Notes under the pieces: generated by a model
What the model saw: only the letters and a program-made list of their open reading frames with translations
The model's database searches: none
What the model was told of the DNA's origin: nothing
Program-made: the position numbers and the translations under genes
Shown here: piece after piece, positions 24,771-35,469 of the stretch
How positions within the stretch are numbered: the first letter of the stretch is position 1
Layout of the letters: each line of letters begins with the position of its first letter
Origin: Kappaphycus alvarezii
Lineage: Eukaryota; Rhodophyta; Florideophyceae; Gigartinales; Solieriaceae
DNA: 64,000 bases
Assembly (NCBI GenBank): GCA_002205965.3
Contig: NADL03000682.1
Coordinates: forward strand, 124,001-188,000
Reading direction: 5' to 3'

Positions 24771-25086
24771 CGAAAAGTCTGTTTAAGCTGAGTAAACCGC
24801 TTTCCCTTGAGAGGTCAAGCAAGTTGGCAGAAAATTTCAAGCCCAGTCCCAAATAATTAGGAAGTAGAGAGTCAACTCCAAACCGAAGAAGCATTAATTT
24901 TACGCTATTCAATAATCATAGGTAATAGACTCTGCTACTTCCATACTTGCTTAAGCCGTCTCAACTGTCATCCCTATCCATTCCTTTTTGTTCGTTCAAC
25001 TATTCAACGGTAGCACTTTTGTCTCTTGCGACACCTCCTTCTTGGGGTAATTGATTCTGAGAATCTCTTTCCCCGCCGATTTATCC
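24771..25086 (+). repeat. conserved 3' block of the acidic-protein element
   Basis: About 316 bases. Shared landmarks are AAAGTCT...GCTGAGTAAAC at the start, GCAAGTTGGCAG, GAGAGTCAACT, GTAGCACTTTTGTC with CTTGCGACA, and GATTCTGAGAATCTC near the end, finishing at GATTTATCC. The same block is found at 30595-30912 (-), 33410-33717 (-), 54678-54960 (-) and 63503-63825 (+). Confidence 0.7.
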
Positions 25087-25089
25087 CTA

Positions 25090-27260
25090 TCAGATTGCGC
25101 GGCCGACATCAATAGCGGAAAATTTAAATGAACAAAGAAGTTGATCTGGATTTTTGGGGGAGCCACAGGTATTTTGTAACAAAAGTAAGGGATGCACAAG
25201 TGACCCCAGTATTATAGAGTGGGCCTTCAACCTGGGAGAGATCAGAAGTAGCAGTAGTATGGCTGCTTTGATGAAAAAAGTTGCGGCAATGGCGATTGAT
25301 TGAGCGCAGGTAAGAGGGAAGAGGTGAAAGTAGAGAAGGAGGGTTCCGGAGACAAACAAAATATCAAGAACTGGGCATCGTGGAGAAAGTAACTGAATTG
25401 GCTGGCGAAAGCCGTCCAGATGCGGCCCGTCAAAGCTGGAAAAGAGTCCAAGCGTCAGCAGCCAGCTGTATTGGGCAGATTGTGGAGTAAAACATGTTTT
25501 AGGATGACGATCAGCGCAAGAAAGGGCCGGGCCAGATAGTTATCGGATACAACATCAAAAAACCGGCAGACGGAAGTGTAGTGCAAATCTAAGGCGACCT
25601 CCAATGAGAGGAAAAATGTATACTAGGATAGGTGTTTTCGTAGAAGAAGCGATTGGAAGGCCAGAATGGTAATGGTAGGCCTGTGCGTTTTCCGTATTAT
25701 TGTTTATGACCAAAAGGGTGTGATTCAGAGATTGGAAGACAACATATGATCAAAAATGAGGGAAGAAAGCTGGTTGCCGCTATTGCGAGGCCTGGAGTTG
25801 CCGGAAGTAGATAAAAGGTTTACGGCGGGGACAGAAACGATTGGAGGATAAGAAAGATAGTGACCATCTTAGGCTTAGCCATCAAAATCATAATGAGGGA
25901 TTGTTCAGCACAGACGCTTGACTACTGTTTATTGGTGAGGGAAAGAAAATTTTCAAAGCGAAAGCAGGGGTCTGAAAACCAGAAAGAATCACATTTAATG
26001 CTCTAAGCGAGTCGCAAAGCGACAGCAAATAACGAAGCATGTATCGAAAGGGAGGTATTTGACCCTAGACGCGCAATTTTATCGAAAAAACTCAGGAGTA
26101 GCGAGACTCTCTCCTCAGTAGAATAATTACTGGCGACGAACCTGATGACTCCTGGTAATTCCAGAATAAGTGCTGAAGAATTGATAGACTAAGTGACAAA
26201 ACTCTTGAAAGCATTGTTGTCATGTTGAATAAAGCTCAGGTCACATTCAGCAGCGGTAATATAGAATATGCGAAGGATCGCTGATGGAATCCGGGAAAAG
26301 GAGCCCATAAATCCGCCAGTAGCGACAGTGAGGGCGGAACTGATTGGCGCCATTACCAGCAAAGCTAGCAAGAGGGGTGATGTGGACCAGTTATTTTCTC
26401 ATTTTTAGCAAACAGGCCTTGAGAAACCCGTCGAACTGTAGCAACAAATCTGTCTAAAATGCAAACATCAGAACGATATTGCTTTGAGGCCATGCCACGG
26501 CAGTCCAGGACGTGGAGTTGAGTGATATTATTACCCCAGTAGCTCATTTCTTTTTGTTGAAAGAAACAGGAAAACTCTCGAAGCTGGCGTTGCAGGTTAT
26601 TCAGCGCAGATGTTATCGAAAGGACGCCCGTCAGAATTTCCAGTGTTCTGAGCAGGATCCTGCGTGACAAACGAAAGATCGTGGAAGCCTACCAGCGAAA
26701 ATACAGCTCATGAGACAAGAATATCGATTATAGCGGTGCAAAAAGGGGTTTACGGAAAAAGTGGACTAGATTTTGACTGTTTTCGAATCATCAACCTGAG
26801 AAAGTATTCTTATAGTAAAGGCCGACGATTGGATACAGGCTCCAGAAACATTTAGCGAGTAATTAGACTACAGTATGGGTGAAAAAGACGATAGCGACGC
26901 TGCATGAGACAGATCGTTTCGCTAATGACATGGAGAAGAGAAATAAGGGGCCTTGATGGGCACAACCATGAGGATAAGAGTTTGAAGATGTGTCAGTGTA
27001 AGGCTTCGATTGGATAGAAATGGTATTGATGCTCCAGACCAGTTTATGGGCTTCAAATACAATAGAATCTAGTCCGTGGCGTACTCTGCTAGCCATCTGC
27101 AATGAGGGGAAATATTTTTATGCATCCTCTAAAGATTGGGGTAGGTGCACTTTAGTCACTTTTCGCCGCAAGGACATTCCAATTATAATAGAACGGATCT
27201 CGTATGGCTGAATTTGAAGACGTAGCAGCGTTGCAGAAGCATTAAAGGCGATTAGCTTAT
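25090..27260. other. unassigned region with minus-strand membrane-like open frames
   Basis: Minus-strand frames at 25090-25359 (several runs of Leu/Ile/Val/Ala long enough to span a membrane), 26189-26371, 26365-26670 and 26863-27102. No family motif, no convincing splice pattern. They may be decayed pieces of a membrane-protein gene, or chance frames in a purine-rich plus strand. Confidence 0.25.
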
Positions 27261-27836
27261 TTGGGAGGTATCCATGAGCTATTCTCATCACAGCAGGCGT
27301 TAGCACCGAGACAACGGGTAGAGTTCGGTTTTCTGTCAGCCAGAATTGCCATTTTGAGACTTATCGTGCTCCCTGGCAAAGTCGGCGATTTATTGAAGAG
27401 AGTTAGATTCAATGATTTTGCTTTGCTCAAATTTTCTCGGAAAGCAGCGGCAGAAAATCAAGATGTGGCGCAATTTGTCATGTTTACTGCCCTTATGGAC
27501 AACAAGGGCTTAATGGGGCAATCAAGGACTTTCAAGGTAGCCATAAGACGTTCTAAGAAGGAAATAAATCAAACATTTTCATCGTATAGAACGCAAAGGA
27601 AGTTCTTTAATCTGCCCGACGCTTGCGGTATTCAGCATCTGCAAAACAAGGTCGATACGTTTGCCGACCAATTCGCTGAACTATCTTTATTCGAGAAGAA
27701 ACAATTTGACGAAACGGCGCCACCACTAAAGACTGGTGCAGATTATTTTGGCAGCTATTGCAAGCAGAAGGGCGAGCGGTTTCCCGCGTATTGTACAAAG
27801 AGATTCAGAATCCATGATGTGTGGGAGAATAGGTAA
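27261..27836 (+). pseudogene. gag: gypsy gag
   Basis: A 191-residue open frame, one of the longest uninterrupted ones in the window. It is rich in Lys/Arg/Phe, with an internal segment NKVDTFADQFAELSLFEKKQ and the C-terminal GSYCKQKGERFPAYCTKR. The latter resembles a CCHC knuckle in which the first Cys is gone and the His is replaced by Glu (GE for GH). Gag assembles the particle and binds RNA. Membership is supported by the protease and integrase blocks that follow on the same strand. The Met at 27261 is simply the first in frame; upstream sequence in frame could belong to the protein as well. Confidence 0.5.
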
Positions 27837-28860
27837 ATTGAAAGCAAAATACTGGAACTTTCGTCTTGATGATAGACGAGGAGCAGTTGCTAGGATCTGG
27901 TAGAATTCTGGGTAAGAGTCGAAAATGAAAAAAACCAAGTATGATAAAAAGGTAACCGGTTTTCAGTAATATTTCAAAAAGAACGTTGTCGCTGTAGCGA
28001 AGAGAAGTGTGGACGGACAGGCACTCTCGAAACAGAGGAGATAAAATTACATTAATCCTGAATCCATCCCGAACAAGGCCTCTGCCATTCGTCCGCCGAT
28101 GATGGTCCTCGTCTCAAGGATGCAGATTAAGAGAGTGATCCGAAAGTTGAAGAAGAAATCCAGTGGACTCCAATATCATGTAAGGAAGTTCAAAGTGATC
28201 GCCGAGCTGGCTTTCGCTGCCTTCGGGATGAACTTATCTGCACTTTTTCCGGGGAATGCTTAGAACGGCAGAAATGTTTTTGGAGTATTGCTATCCAAGA
28301 GGCTACCGTATAAACAGGTATAGATGTTTAACTCTTCAGAAGCTCCATGCGGAGGGAAGTTAGTAGCCATTAAGTTATATGGAACGGAGACTCATGCCCT
28401 TCCCGACACAGCTGAAGTTATTAACCTGATCTCCTGGGACCTTTGCCAAAATATTTCCCTCACCTTGATGGATATCAATCGTCAGGTGGGGCTCTGACCA
28501 AAAGAAGAAGGAAGACTTCAGACGTAGTGCAAAATTTTTCATGGTCTTGAACGACACTGTTTTCTGTCGCTAGAACGAGAATCTCCGTTTCTTGCTTTCA
28601 TTAGGTCGGCTCTCGGAGAAACAGGCCACCTTTCACGATTGCATTGCACACTGCGATTTCAAATCGACAACAATGCTTGTGAAAGATCGATATTGGTGGC
28701 CTGAGCTGCACCATAACGTAATTTAGTATCTCCAAAATTGTGATAAGTTTCAGAACGGAAGACACTTGCCGATGTATCACCGTAGTTTGAGAAAGTCCGT
28801 TATGGGAGGGTTTTACAAGTTCACGATGGACTTTGCTGAACCATGTAAGCCTTCGGAGAC
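27261..28860 (+). mobile_element. Ty3/gypsy remnant: gag, protease, partial integrase
   Basis: Plus-strand blocks in order. A gag frame (27261-27836) ends in a degenerate zinc knuckle. A protease-like block lies at about 28354-28470: KLYGTETHALPDTAEVINLIS, where the family has LxDTGAExNLIS and here the Gly is missing. An integrase zinc region lies at about 28647-28750 (HDCIAHCDFKS, DRYWWPEL, NCDKFQ), followed by GGFYKFTMDFAEP near 28810-28845. RT and RNase H are absent between PR and INT, so an internal deletion of about 2 kb has occurred. The PR wording is close to that of the gypsy element at 44.5-50.5 kb, so they belong to related lineages. Confidence 0.65.
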
Positions 28861-28869
28861 TAGAAAAGA

Positions 28870-30590
28870 CTGTTTTATTGAGTTTTGAGTGGTTAAAGAT
28901 GTTTAGAGAAGTAAAAGGAGCTGCAAATGGTTTTGGATGGCTCAGGATGTTTACAAATGTGGATATTTTGACGGAAGAGGAGGAATTTTGGACCTCCGGA
29001 CGTATACTGGGTGTATTTCAGCACCTTCTACGCTCTCCTGACGGAAGTTGAGAAGTGGAGTTTGATCTGGCGTTGGAATAAGGAATAAAGGTAGTGGTAT
29101 AGGAGTGGGCTGGACTGAGAGAGCGGTGACGAATCGAGAGATCCCCCTATGTGGGAGGAGATTGTAAATATATTTCGTTGAGCTGCGGTCCGCTATTTTT
29201 TTAAATGGCACCGATGGCCAGCAATGAGTCGGGGGAGTGTCGCGCAAGTTTACCATCAAGCGACTCCAAGCGTCGCTGTTTGATTAGACAAGCTTTCTCG
29301 TATAGTATACAGTATCAGTAAACAGTACACTTTACGAGCTGGAAGTCGGCTCGAGCTGCGTATAGCAGTACTTTAAACTGTACGGGTACCGTACATGCGT
29401 AGCAATCCCAATTCGACAGTCCCTGTGAAAGGTTCTAGAGACCTACCGGAATCAGAGGGAAGGAAAAGTAGATTCCGCTTCGCTGCAAAAGGAGAAAAAA
29501 GAGAGTAAACAGAAACGAAGCAGTTCAAGGGCCAAAGCAGTTCACAATTCATTGGAAATACATAATTCTCTAGAAGTAAGCGATTCGAAGTACATCTAAC
29601 AAAGGATAATCAGATCTATTTACTGCGAGTGGTGCCAAGGTTGTTATGTTTAAAAATGTGACTCAATCTTGCGTTCTAAGTCCTCTACTTCGAGTAATCA
29701 TTCATTTGCGAAAACCAAAAAAGTAGCTGATAGCCAAGTAAACAGTATTGAAATTTGAGGGTCATTACGGAGCGTTTTCAAGAAAACAGTAGACTAGCTG
29801 TCTCAATAGGATGTATAGACACTTGTGGGCCTATCGAGGGGAGAAAAAGCAGGTGGTCTTGACATGTGAGCGTAGGAGAAGCGTCTTCGCCGGTAACGAG
29901 GATCAGGCCGTATTGCAATAAATACCTTTGAAAACAGCCCACCGCAATACAGTAGTGGTCCATAGAGATGAATGAGCTCCCGATACATCAAAAAATATGC
30001 AAAGTATGCTCCTACTAGGTACTAAACCTCTACCTAGTGCGTAGGGAATATAGACCAAAAAAACCTCTATTGAACTTTAAATAACCATTTTCTCCCCCTA
30101 TCTAGACTGTTCTTCTCCTAATGCCCTTCTCCAGCCTTCATTCTACCACTTGTGGCGCCTGTGCCGCTTTCGGCGCAGGTTCTGGGCACTTTTGTCTTCG
30201 TAACTCTTGAGGATAGAGCACTAACGTCTACGGAGCTCTAGTTGCATCGGCTAGGGATATGGCTCTCTCAAGTGGCGGTTTTTCTCGCGCAAGGAAGGCT
30301 ATCACCTTCGACTAAGTACCGCAATACTCAGTTTACTCTGCTTCACTCAACTTCGGTGGCTCTTTCGCCACATGCGAGGGTTCCTGAGCCAGACAGTCCT
30401 GCTGACCGTAACTAAGGCTGCTCTTTTGAGTTATTTTTTATCGCTGCTGTCTTTTTCTGTGATTATCACGTTTAAAGCAGGGGGTTTCAAGCAATTAAAC
30501 CCCTTGCTCAGCACGGTTGTAATATTTTATTTCGTCTTCTTTACTTTTTGCCGGGCATCGCACTACCGGCACAAATTGCAAGACGGCTGA
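28870..30590. other. mostly unassigned
   Basis: No gene recognised apart from the minus-strand segment at 29778-29990, listed separately. 29290-29400 is rich in GTAC/GTATAC words and short inverted repeats, reminiscent of the hairpin-bearing LTR at 44.7 kb, but I could not align them. Confidence 0.3.
29778..29990 (-). pseudogene. relic related to the 55.3-55.9 kb minus-strand frame
   Basis: The minus strand reads ILVTGEDASPTLTCQDHLLF and PSIGPQVSIHP. The frame at 55308-55913 has HITGEDSALTLPVFFSFRYP and TLDPLPE at the matching place. At DNA level the shared order is a TACTGGTGAGGAC-like run, a CTTACAT/CTCACAT word, a T/C tract and TAG. This shows two copies of one sequence in the window. Function unknown. 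Confidence 0.35.
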
Positions 30591-30594
30591 TAGG

Positions 30595-31620
30595 AGTGAA
30601 TAGTCCAGAAAAGAGATTCTCAGAATCTACTACGCCTAGAGGGAGGTGTTGCAAGCGACAAAAGTGCTACCTTTGTATAGTTGGACAAAAAAAAGTAATG
30701 AAAGGGGAAGATAGCTGAGAGATCTACAAGCAATTATGGATGGCGCCTCCTCTACCAATGATACCCTGTGACCAGCGTAGGAAAACGTTTCTTGGGTCTG
30801 AAGTTGACTCTCAACTTCTTAATACTCGGGACTTGACTTGATAGTGTCTGCCGACTTGCTTAACCTCCAAACGAGGAAGCAGTTTATCTAGCATATATAG
30901 ACTTTTTGGGTATCATTAAAATCTCAAACAATCATACTAATAACCATAAAATGCATCAAATAGAATCGTGTGAAACAGAAAGGCTAACAATAGATACTAC
31001 CAGGATAAATATCTAGAATCATTCTTTAATATCTTAGTACTCTATATCAGAGCCAAATAGTTCTCCCAAAATATCCATTCCACACAAGCAGTCCACACAA
31101 ATATCCGCGAACGGCTCAGAATTCTTCATTATCTCCTGCAAAATATCTAGACCACTGAGAATGCCTTCATCCGGTTCAGGAGTTGGGACCACCTGGTCCA
31201 TATTTTCCGGCCCCTTTCCCACTAATCCAGCACTTTCCATGTCTCCCTCCCCCTCATCCTCCTCTTCATTCCTCTCTTCTTCTTCTTCATAAGAGCCAGA
31301 GATCACAATTATTCACTCAGTCTTCCCTTAGTTCTCTATGTGAGCGCCCCATCGTTATACAACAGTGGCCCCCACGGGCCAAACAAGTCCCCATATTCAT
31401 CCTCCTCTTCCTCTACATCCTCTTTTTCCTCCTCCTTCTCTGCCTCTTATGCCTGCTCGAAGCAGTTACGGCGGACCCACTCCCGAACGCGTTCCCGGTC
31501 CAATCTTCTACAGTAATGATCGTAGTTGGTTGGACCAATTGCCTTCAGGGCCAAGGCATTGATTGGACGACTGCCTCGGGATGGTGGTGGGAGGTTGCCT
31601 CAACGACTTCGATCTAGCGA
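30595..31620 (-). mobile_element. acidic-protein element, copy 3
   Basis: Reading from high to low coordinates: the N-terminal block SRPINALALKAIGPTNYDHY (about 31570-31510), a Glu-rich stretch interrupted by a stop, the acidic frame 31306-31034 and the 3' block 30912-30595. This is the same order as copies 2 and 5. The acidic frame is the best-kept one of the family. The 5' leader beyond 31620 is not clearly recognisable. Confidence 0.6.
31034..31306 (-). pseudogene. acidic protein C-terminal part
   Basis: 90 residues. The N-terminal third is almost all Glu, Asp and Asn. Then DQVVPTPEPDEGILSGLDIL and the terminal PFADICVDCLCGMDILGELF plus GSDIEY at the stop. The same blocks occur in copy 2 (DQVLPVIEMDKDIYSALDM) and copy 4 (EQVIPTLEPDGDIFIGLDI). 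The Met at 31306 is probably not the native start, because the reading upstream (separated by a stop) carries the RPINAL block. I do not recognise the family. The strong charge and the short repeated D-I-[LY] pattern suggest an interaction tail. No catalytic motif is seen. Confidence 0.5.
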
Positions 31621-32199
31621 CGTCTTCGAAAAGTATGACGACTGTGGATGAGTACAGTACTGACACCAGTAATGTACAGTACTGACATCTTATAATGATA
31701 CCGTGTCTTAAAATAAGAAAAAACCCCATAATTTCGCTACACTTATCAGAACTACAATATCGCGCAAATTCATAAACTGTAAAAATATCTTTCATATTCC
31801 GATATTGTATCCAAATTTTGTTCTCTCCTAGATTTTTTTTCGTGTGCAAATTTTGCGCACATAAACGGCGTTTTTTCTGTAGATCGCTTTTCTATCTTTC
31901 TATTTCACCATTATTAACCTACGAAGGGGCAGTTATTTACCACCGAAAATGGCCAGAATCCTCCGAAACTGATGTAAACCGCTTATTTAGTACCCTCTGT
32001 TCTACTAGCACATTCTTACAAAAAAATGGACTGATGGGATCGAGAAAAGAGTTAAGCAGAAAGATTTAATATGATCCGAGTACGTCAAGAGTTCAGAGCC
32101 TCAATGGCTTTTACAATAGTAAAAAAGTGAATTGCTCACACGCCGGTACCCAGTCTGCAGACCCACATCCCTACCAGGGAGTTTTTCGGATTGAATTCT

Positions 32200-32890
32200 A
32201 CTGCCAAGTCCCGATGTTTGCATAAGACCATCCCCCAAACACTCATAAACTACCAATGTTGAATTTTTAGGGACCAATTTTTGCAGCATCAGTACGGCAG
32301 TTGCCGCATCGTTTGTCATGACGCTCAAGTTCGATTATTGGCGGCCAATCTGTGCAAAGGTATTTGCCGCCTTGTGGCTCTGCACAAACCACAAGTTGGG
32401 CATTTGAGAGCCAAAAATTGCAAGCACTATAACACACAAAATTCTCCCTTCAAGCATTGGGATCCCCAAATGAGATGGAGATCCTGGATGGTACCTTCGC
32501 TATGTTCCCTGTCCGGTTTTTTAACCAAATGAGGAACTTTGACCCCCCAAACTCCCATTAATACCGCCCTATCTTTAATGTTCGAATTCTCTCTTTCTGC
32601 TGAGAAAAGAGAGAAGCTAGTATCAATCCTGATATCATTTTTGGGTGAATCGCAACCGGAGGCACACTTGTTTGTCGCGAAAGTGCCGGGAAGTATGGCC
32701 AAAAGGGCAATGGAGAACTTATTGTCACGCAAAGAAGCACAGCGCCATCTGAACTGTCACATTTCCCATGTGTCATACCCAGTGCTGACCCATCAATGTA
32801 CTCACAGTTTTACTAAGAATTGGACTTGTTTCTGTTTTCCATTTTCCTTCTCCCCAAACTCCGTTTATACTGCCTCCCACTGGAAGTGAC
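32200..32890 (+). repeat. unknown dispersed repeat, copy A
   Basis: Similar, in opposite orientation, to 36520-37106. Best block: 32285-32360 (reverse complement) against 37020-37106, sharing the words CAGAT[TC]GGCCGC, AATCGAACTTG and GATGCGGCA. Other shared words are GGCAATGGAGA (32708-32718 against the complement near 36699), ACCCATC[AG]ATGTA[CG]TCACAG, and TCTCC[CA]CAAACTC[CT]GTTTA (near 32850 against the complement near 36540). All six frames contain stops, so the coding strand is unclear. On the minus strand one frame reads EPQGG...CTD and KRCGNCR, matched in copy B by LPQGG...TD and ERCGIC. Confidence 0.5.
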
Positions 32891-32899
32891 AGACGACGA

Positions 32900-33405
32900 A
32901 GTAACTACAACATGATTCCTTCTCTTTGCAGAGACTGAGGTGGAAGCTGTGGACATCAAGGGTTTACTGGCATGGCGTCTTTGAGGTTGGATGTTCGAAG
33001 CTCAATCGATAGTTCCTGGTAAAATTTATTGAGCCAGACCCAGTAGAGACTTTAATGTTCCCTACAATTATTTGTTGAGGTACTCTAATATTGGCAAACT
33101 ACCCCAGTCGTAACCTCTTGCAGATCTCACATTGGTAAAATCACCTTTTTACAAAGAAAACTACACCTAGAAACAATGGAGAAAAGATTTTGGTGTTTAT
33201 TTTGGGAAGATACATTCGATCTATCCTGCAAATACCTGACGGCGTACTTCAATGCAAAAATTAGGAATTCTGAGATTAGAGGCAGGTTTTATAAGTAGGA
33301 AGAATGATATGCTTGTTAACTGAAAGTAGATCATAGGGTGTAATTTGCACTAGCTAGTGCAGCACGGCTGCCGCGAAGGAAACAGTAGTAGCGATAAATC
33401 AGCGG
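32900..33405. other. unassigned spacer
   Basis: No open frame or repeat recognised between repeat copy A and the 3' block of acidic-protein element copy 4. Confidence 0.3.
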
Positions 33406-33409
33406 AAAA

Positions 33410-34240
33410 GAGGTATCCGACGTTCACTATCTCAGAACTGAGTTGTTGCAAGCGACAAAAGTTCTATCATAGTACAGTTACAAGATCAGAGAATGGTTTA
33501 TATACGTATGTATGATAGATTAGGGATTTTCACGTGTACTTAGAAGGAGCCAGCTCTTCTACCTGCCTTCATCAAAGAAAAGTAGCTAGAACCGTTACTG
33601 GGTCTCAAGTTGACTATTGCCTTCCTAATTACATTGTACTCTACTCAGAGTTCTCTGCCAAGTTACTTGATTTCGCTCTGAGGAGGCAGTTTACTCAGCT
33701 GAAATAGACCTTTTTACTCGTTGTGTATTGCAAAAACCATAATAATATCATTTATGTACTAAAAGTATTTTACACAGACGTGGGAATCCCAAGTAAAGAC
33801 ACTCTAAAGATATTTGAAGATATTTAAAATATTCTGAATAGATACAGAAATGATTGTAGCCCCTGAACAATCAATTTTTCACATTAGATCTAACCAAATC
33901 ATATAAAAATCCAGACCACCCAAAAAGTACAAACAAATATCTTCGCACGGACTACAACACCCATTTACTCCTGGTAGATATCTAAACCAATAAATATGTC
34001 CCCATCCGGTTCCAACGTCGGTATTACCTGTTCAAAAAGGCCCAGTCTCTGCCCCGCTATGTTTCCATTAGATTCTGCATCGAAGATTCTAGACATTTTC
34101 CTGTCTTCTGAGAATATAACTCCGGTAATGTCCCTAGCAGTTGCACTGTGCCCATTGGAACATCTGTTCACACTCACTATTGGACTCATCTGAGTATTCA
34201 CCAAGTCTGACAGACTAACTGTTTTCCTAGTCAAATCCAT
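33410..34240 (-). mobile_element. acidic-protein element, copy 4
   Basis: From high to low coordinates: frame 34240-33965 (91 residues, ending EQVIPTLEPDGDIFIGLDIY before a stop), then in another frame SPCEDICLYFLGGLDF (about 33960-33915), equal to the conserved C-terminus, then the 3' block 33717-33410 with GTTGCAAGCGACAAAAGTTC at 33443-33462. The N-terminal RPINAL block is missing. A gypsy gag frame on the same strand ends only about 140 bases upstream, at 34377, so this copy is either joined to or inserted behind that gag. Confidence 0.55.
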
Positions 34241-34376
34241 TCAAATCATAACTGTGTCCTGCTTGTGTATTGTTCTCCTCTATACGAGTAACACCCCTGT
34301 TACCTTTATTTCCATTCTTTTTCTTTGTTTCCAAGTTCTACGTCCTACTTTATAAAATATAAGTCATCTTTTTCAT

Positions 34377-34990
34377 TTAGTTTTTCTGGAGCTGCCCATT
34401 GGGACTACATTCCCGATTATTTATCTTCATTGGTGAAAGGCCTGAGGAATTTCGATTGTCTGAAAATGAAAATATCTCAGTGAAGAAATCTTTTCCGTAA
34501 AATGATCCATCAACGTTGAGAGCAATAGTGGTAGCAGTTTGGAACTTGGATAGATTTTCCCCACGAACCTCCAGTGGAATATGTGGTTTGAGACCTTCAC
34601 AAAACCGTGCCAGTTTTTCCGATTCAGTTATACAGGGAATAATGATAACCAAACTCCTGGACTTCGAGAGATACGCCGCAAAACTTTTTTTCTGGTGTAG
34701 GTTACTATGATTTTCAAGAGCTTTGATAACAATATCCTGGGGAAAAAGCTCAGCTTCCCCTACGATTTCGAACGCTTCCCACTTCGAGTGTACAATGTTC
34801 TCAGAAACAAGTGTATACCAGCAGTTTGCCGCGATACCAGTTATAAAAGTGGAAGCCAACTCAATGGCATCTTGGGTATTGAAATCTTTGCTCTGAACCA
34901 ACTGGATAAGCCCTAGGTACTTTTCGACTGAATGCAACCATGGCGGAGTCGGCAACGCATCTGGGTCCCTTAAAATTACACAGGCTTCTT
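34377..34990 (-). pseudogene. gag: Ty3/gypsy gag
   Basis: The open frame 34955-34377 (192 residues) is uninterrupted, and its reading continues upstream as ILRDPDALPTPPWLHSVEKY. The pattern W-L-x-S-V-E-x-Y-L, then ASTFITGIAANCWYTLV, W-x-A-F, LFPQDIVIKALENHSNLHQK, a ...YLSKSRSL... segment, and LARFCEGLKPHIPLEVRGEN, followed by NLSKFQTATTIALNVDGS, is the capsid signature of chromovirus-type gag. A zinc knuckle is not visible after NNRECSP. No pol follows. It may be a gag-only or truncated copy. Upstream on the same strand, 35930-35470 may be its LTR. Its lack of stops contrasts with the decay of the other copies. Confidence 0.6.
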
Positions 34991-35469
34991 TGATTTGAAA
35001 AAAGATAAGCTCAACAAATCTCCTACTTAAAGCCTTTTACCAATACCTAAACTTGAATACAAGCACTTGGAGTTTAAATCTGCAAAAGATTCGTCCCTGA
35101 ACGACGGCTTGGCTCCCTCCCAGCGGAAAGAGTGACTTATAAGCAGCTTTGATAACACCTACACTCTGATGTGACTTAGAAATTCGTTCGGGATATCCCC
35201 AGCATTCCACTATCTAGACCGCGGTTCGTGTCCTTACCCTATAGTAAATTCTCTCAAGCCGACCTTAAGCTGGTCAGCAACCTGACCCTAAGCCCATGTA
35301 CAGTCCACGTTGACTCTTTCAAGCGTTACATGAACCCATCACCCTGTTGGTGCTTCTAGCCAACAGCAAACTATTGCAATAGGCTTGTATAGTAATAATG
35401 TGCTGGGATCCTCAAATGGGGACTTGGTCAAAAGAACGGCTTTACTAAGGCAGCCCTGCTGAAGCCTAT

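Larger units (their letters stand above)
23700..25086 (+). mobile_element. acidic-protein element, copy 2 (longest)
   Basis: Similar along its length to copy 5 at 62410-63825. Shared parts are a T/C-rich 5' leader (about 23700-24090), a coding part with N-terminal RPINGL, an acidic middle and the conserved C-terminus ending at 24667, and the 3' block (24771-25086). The two copies differ at many positions and by indels, so both are old. No LTR pair or terminal inverted repeat is evident. The 5' border is where similarity between the copies becomes unclear. Confidence 0.6.

Noticed and set aside
28930..28990. Possible sixth copy of the acidic C-terminus (ATGTGGATATTTTGACGGAAG)
   Set aside because: Only about 20 bases are alike; no flanking family sequence and no 3' block.
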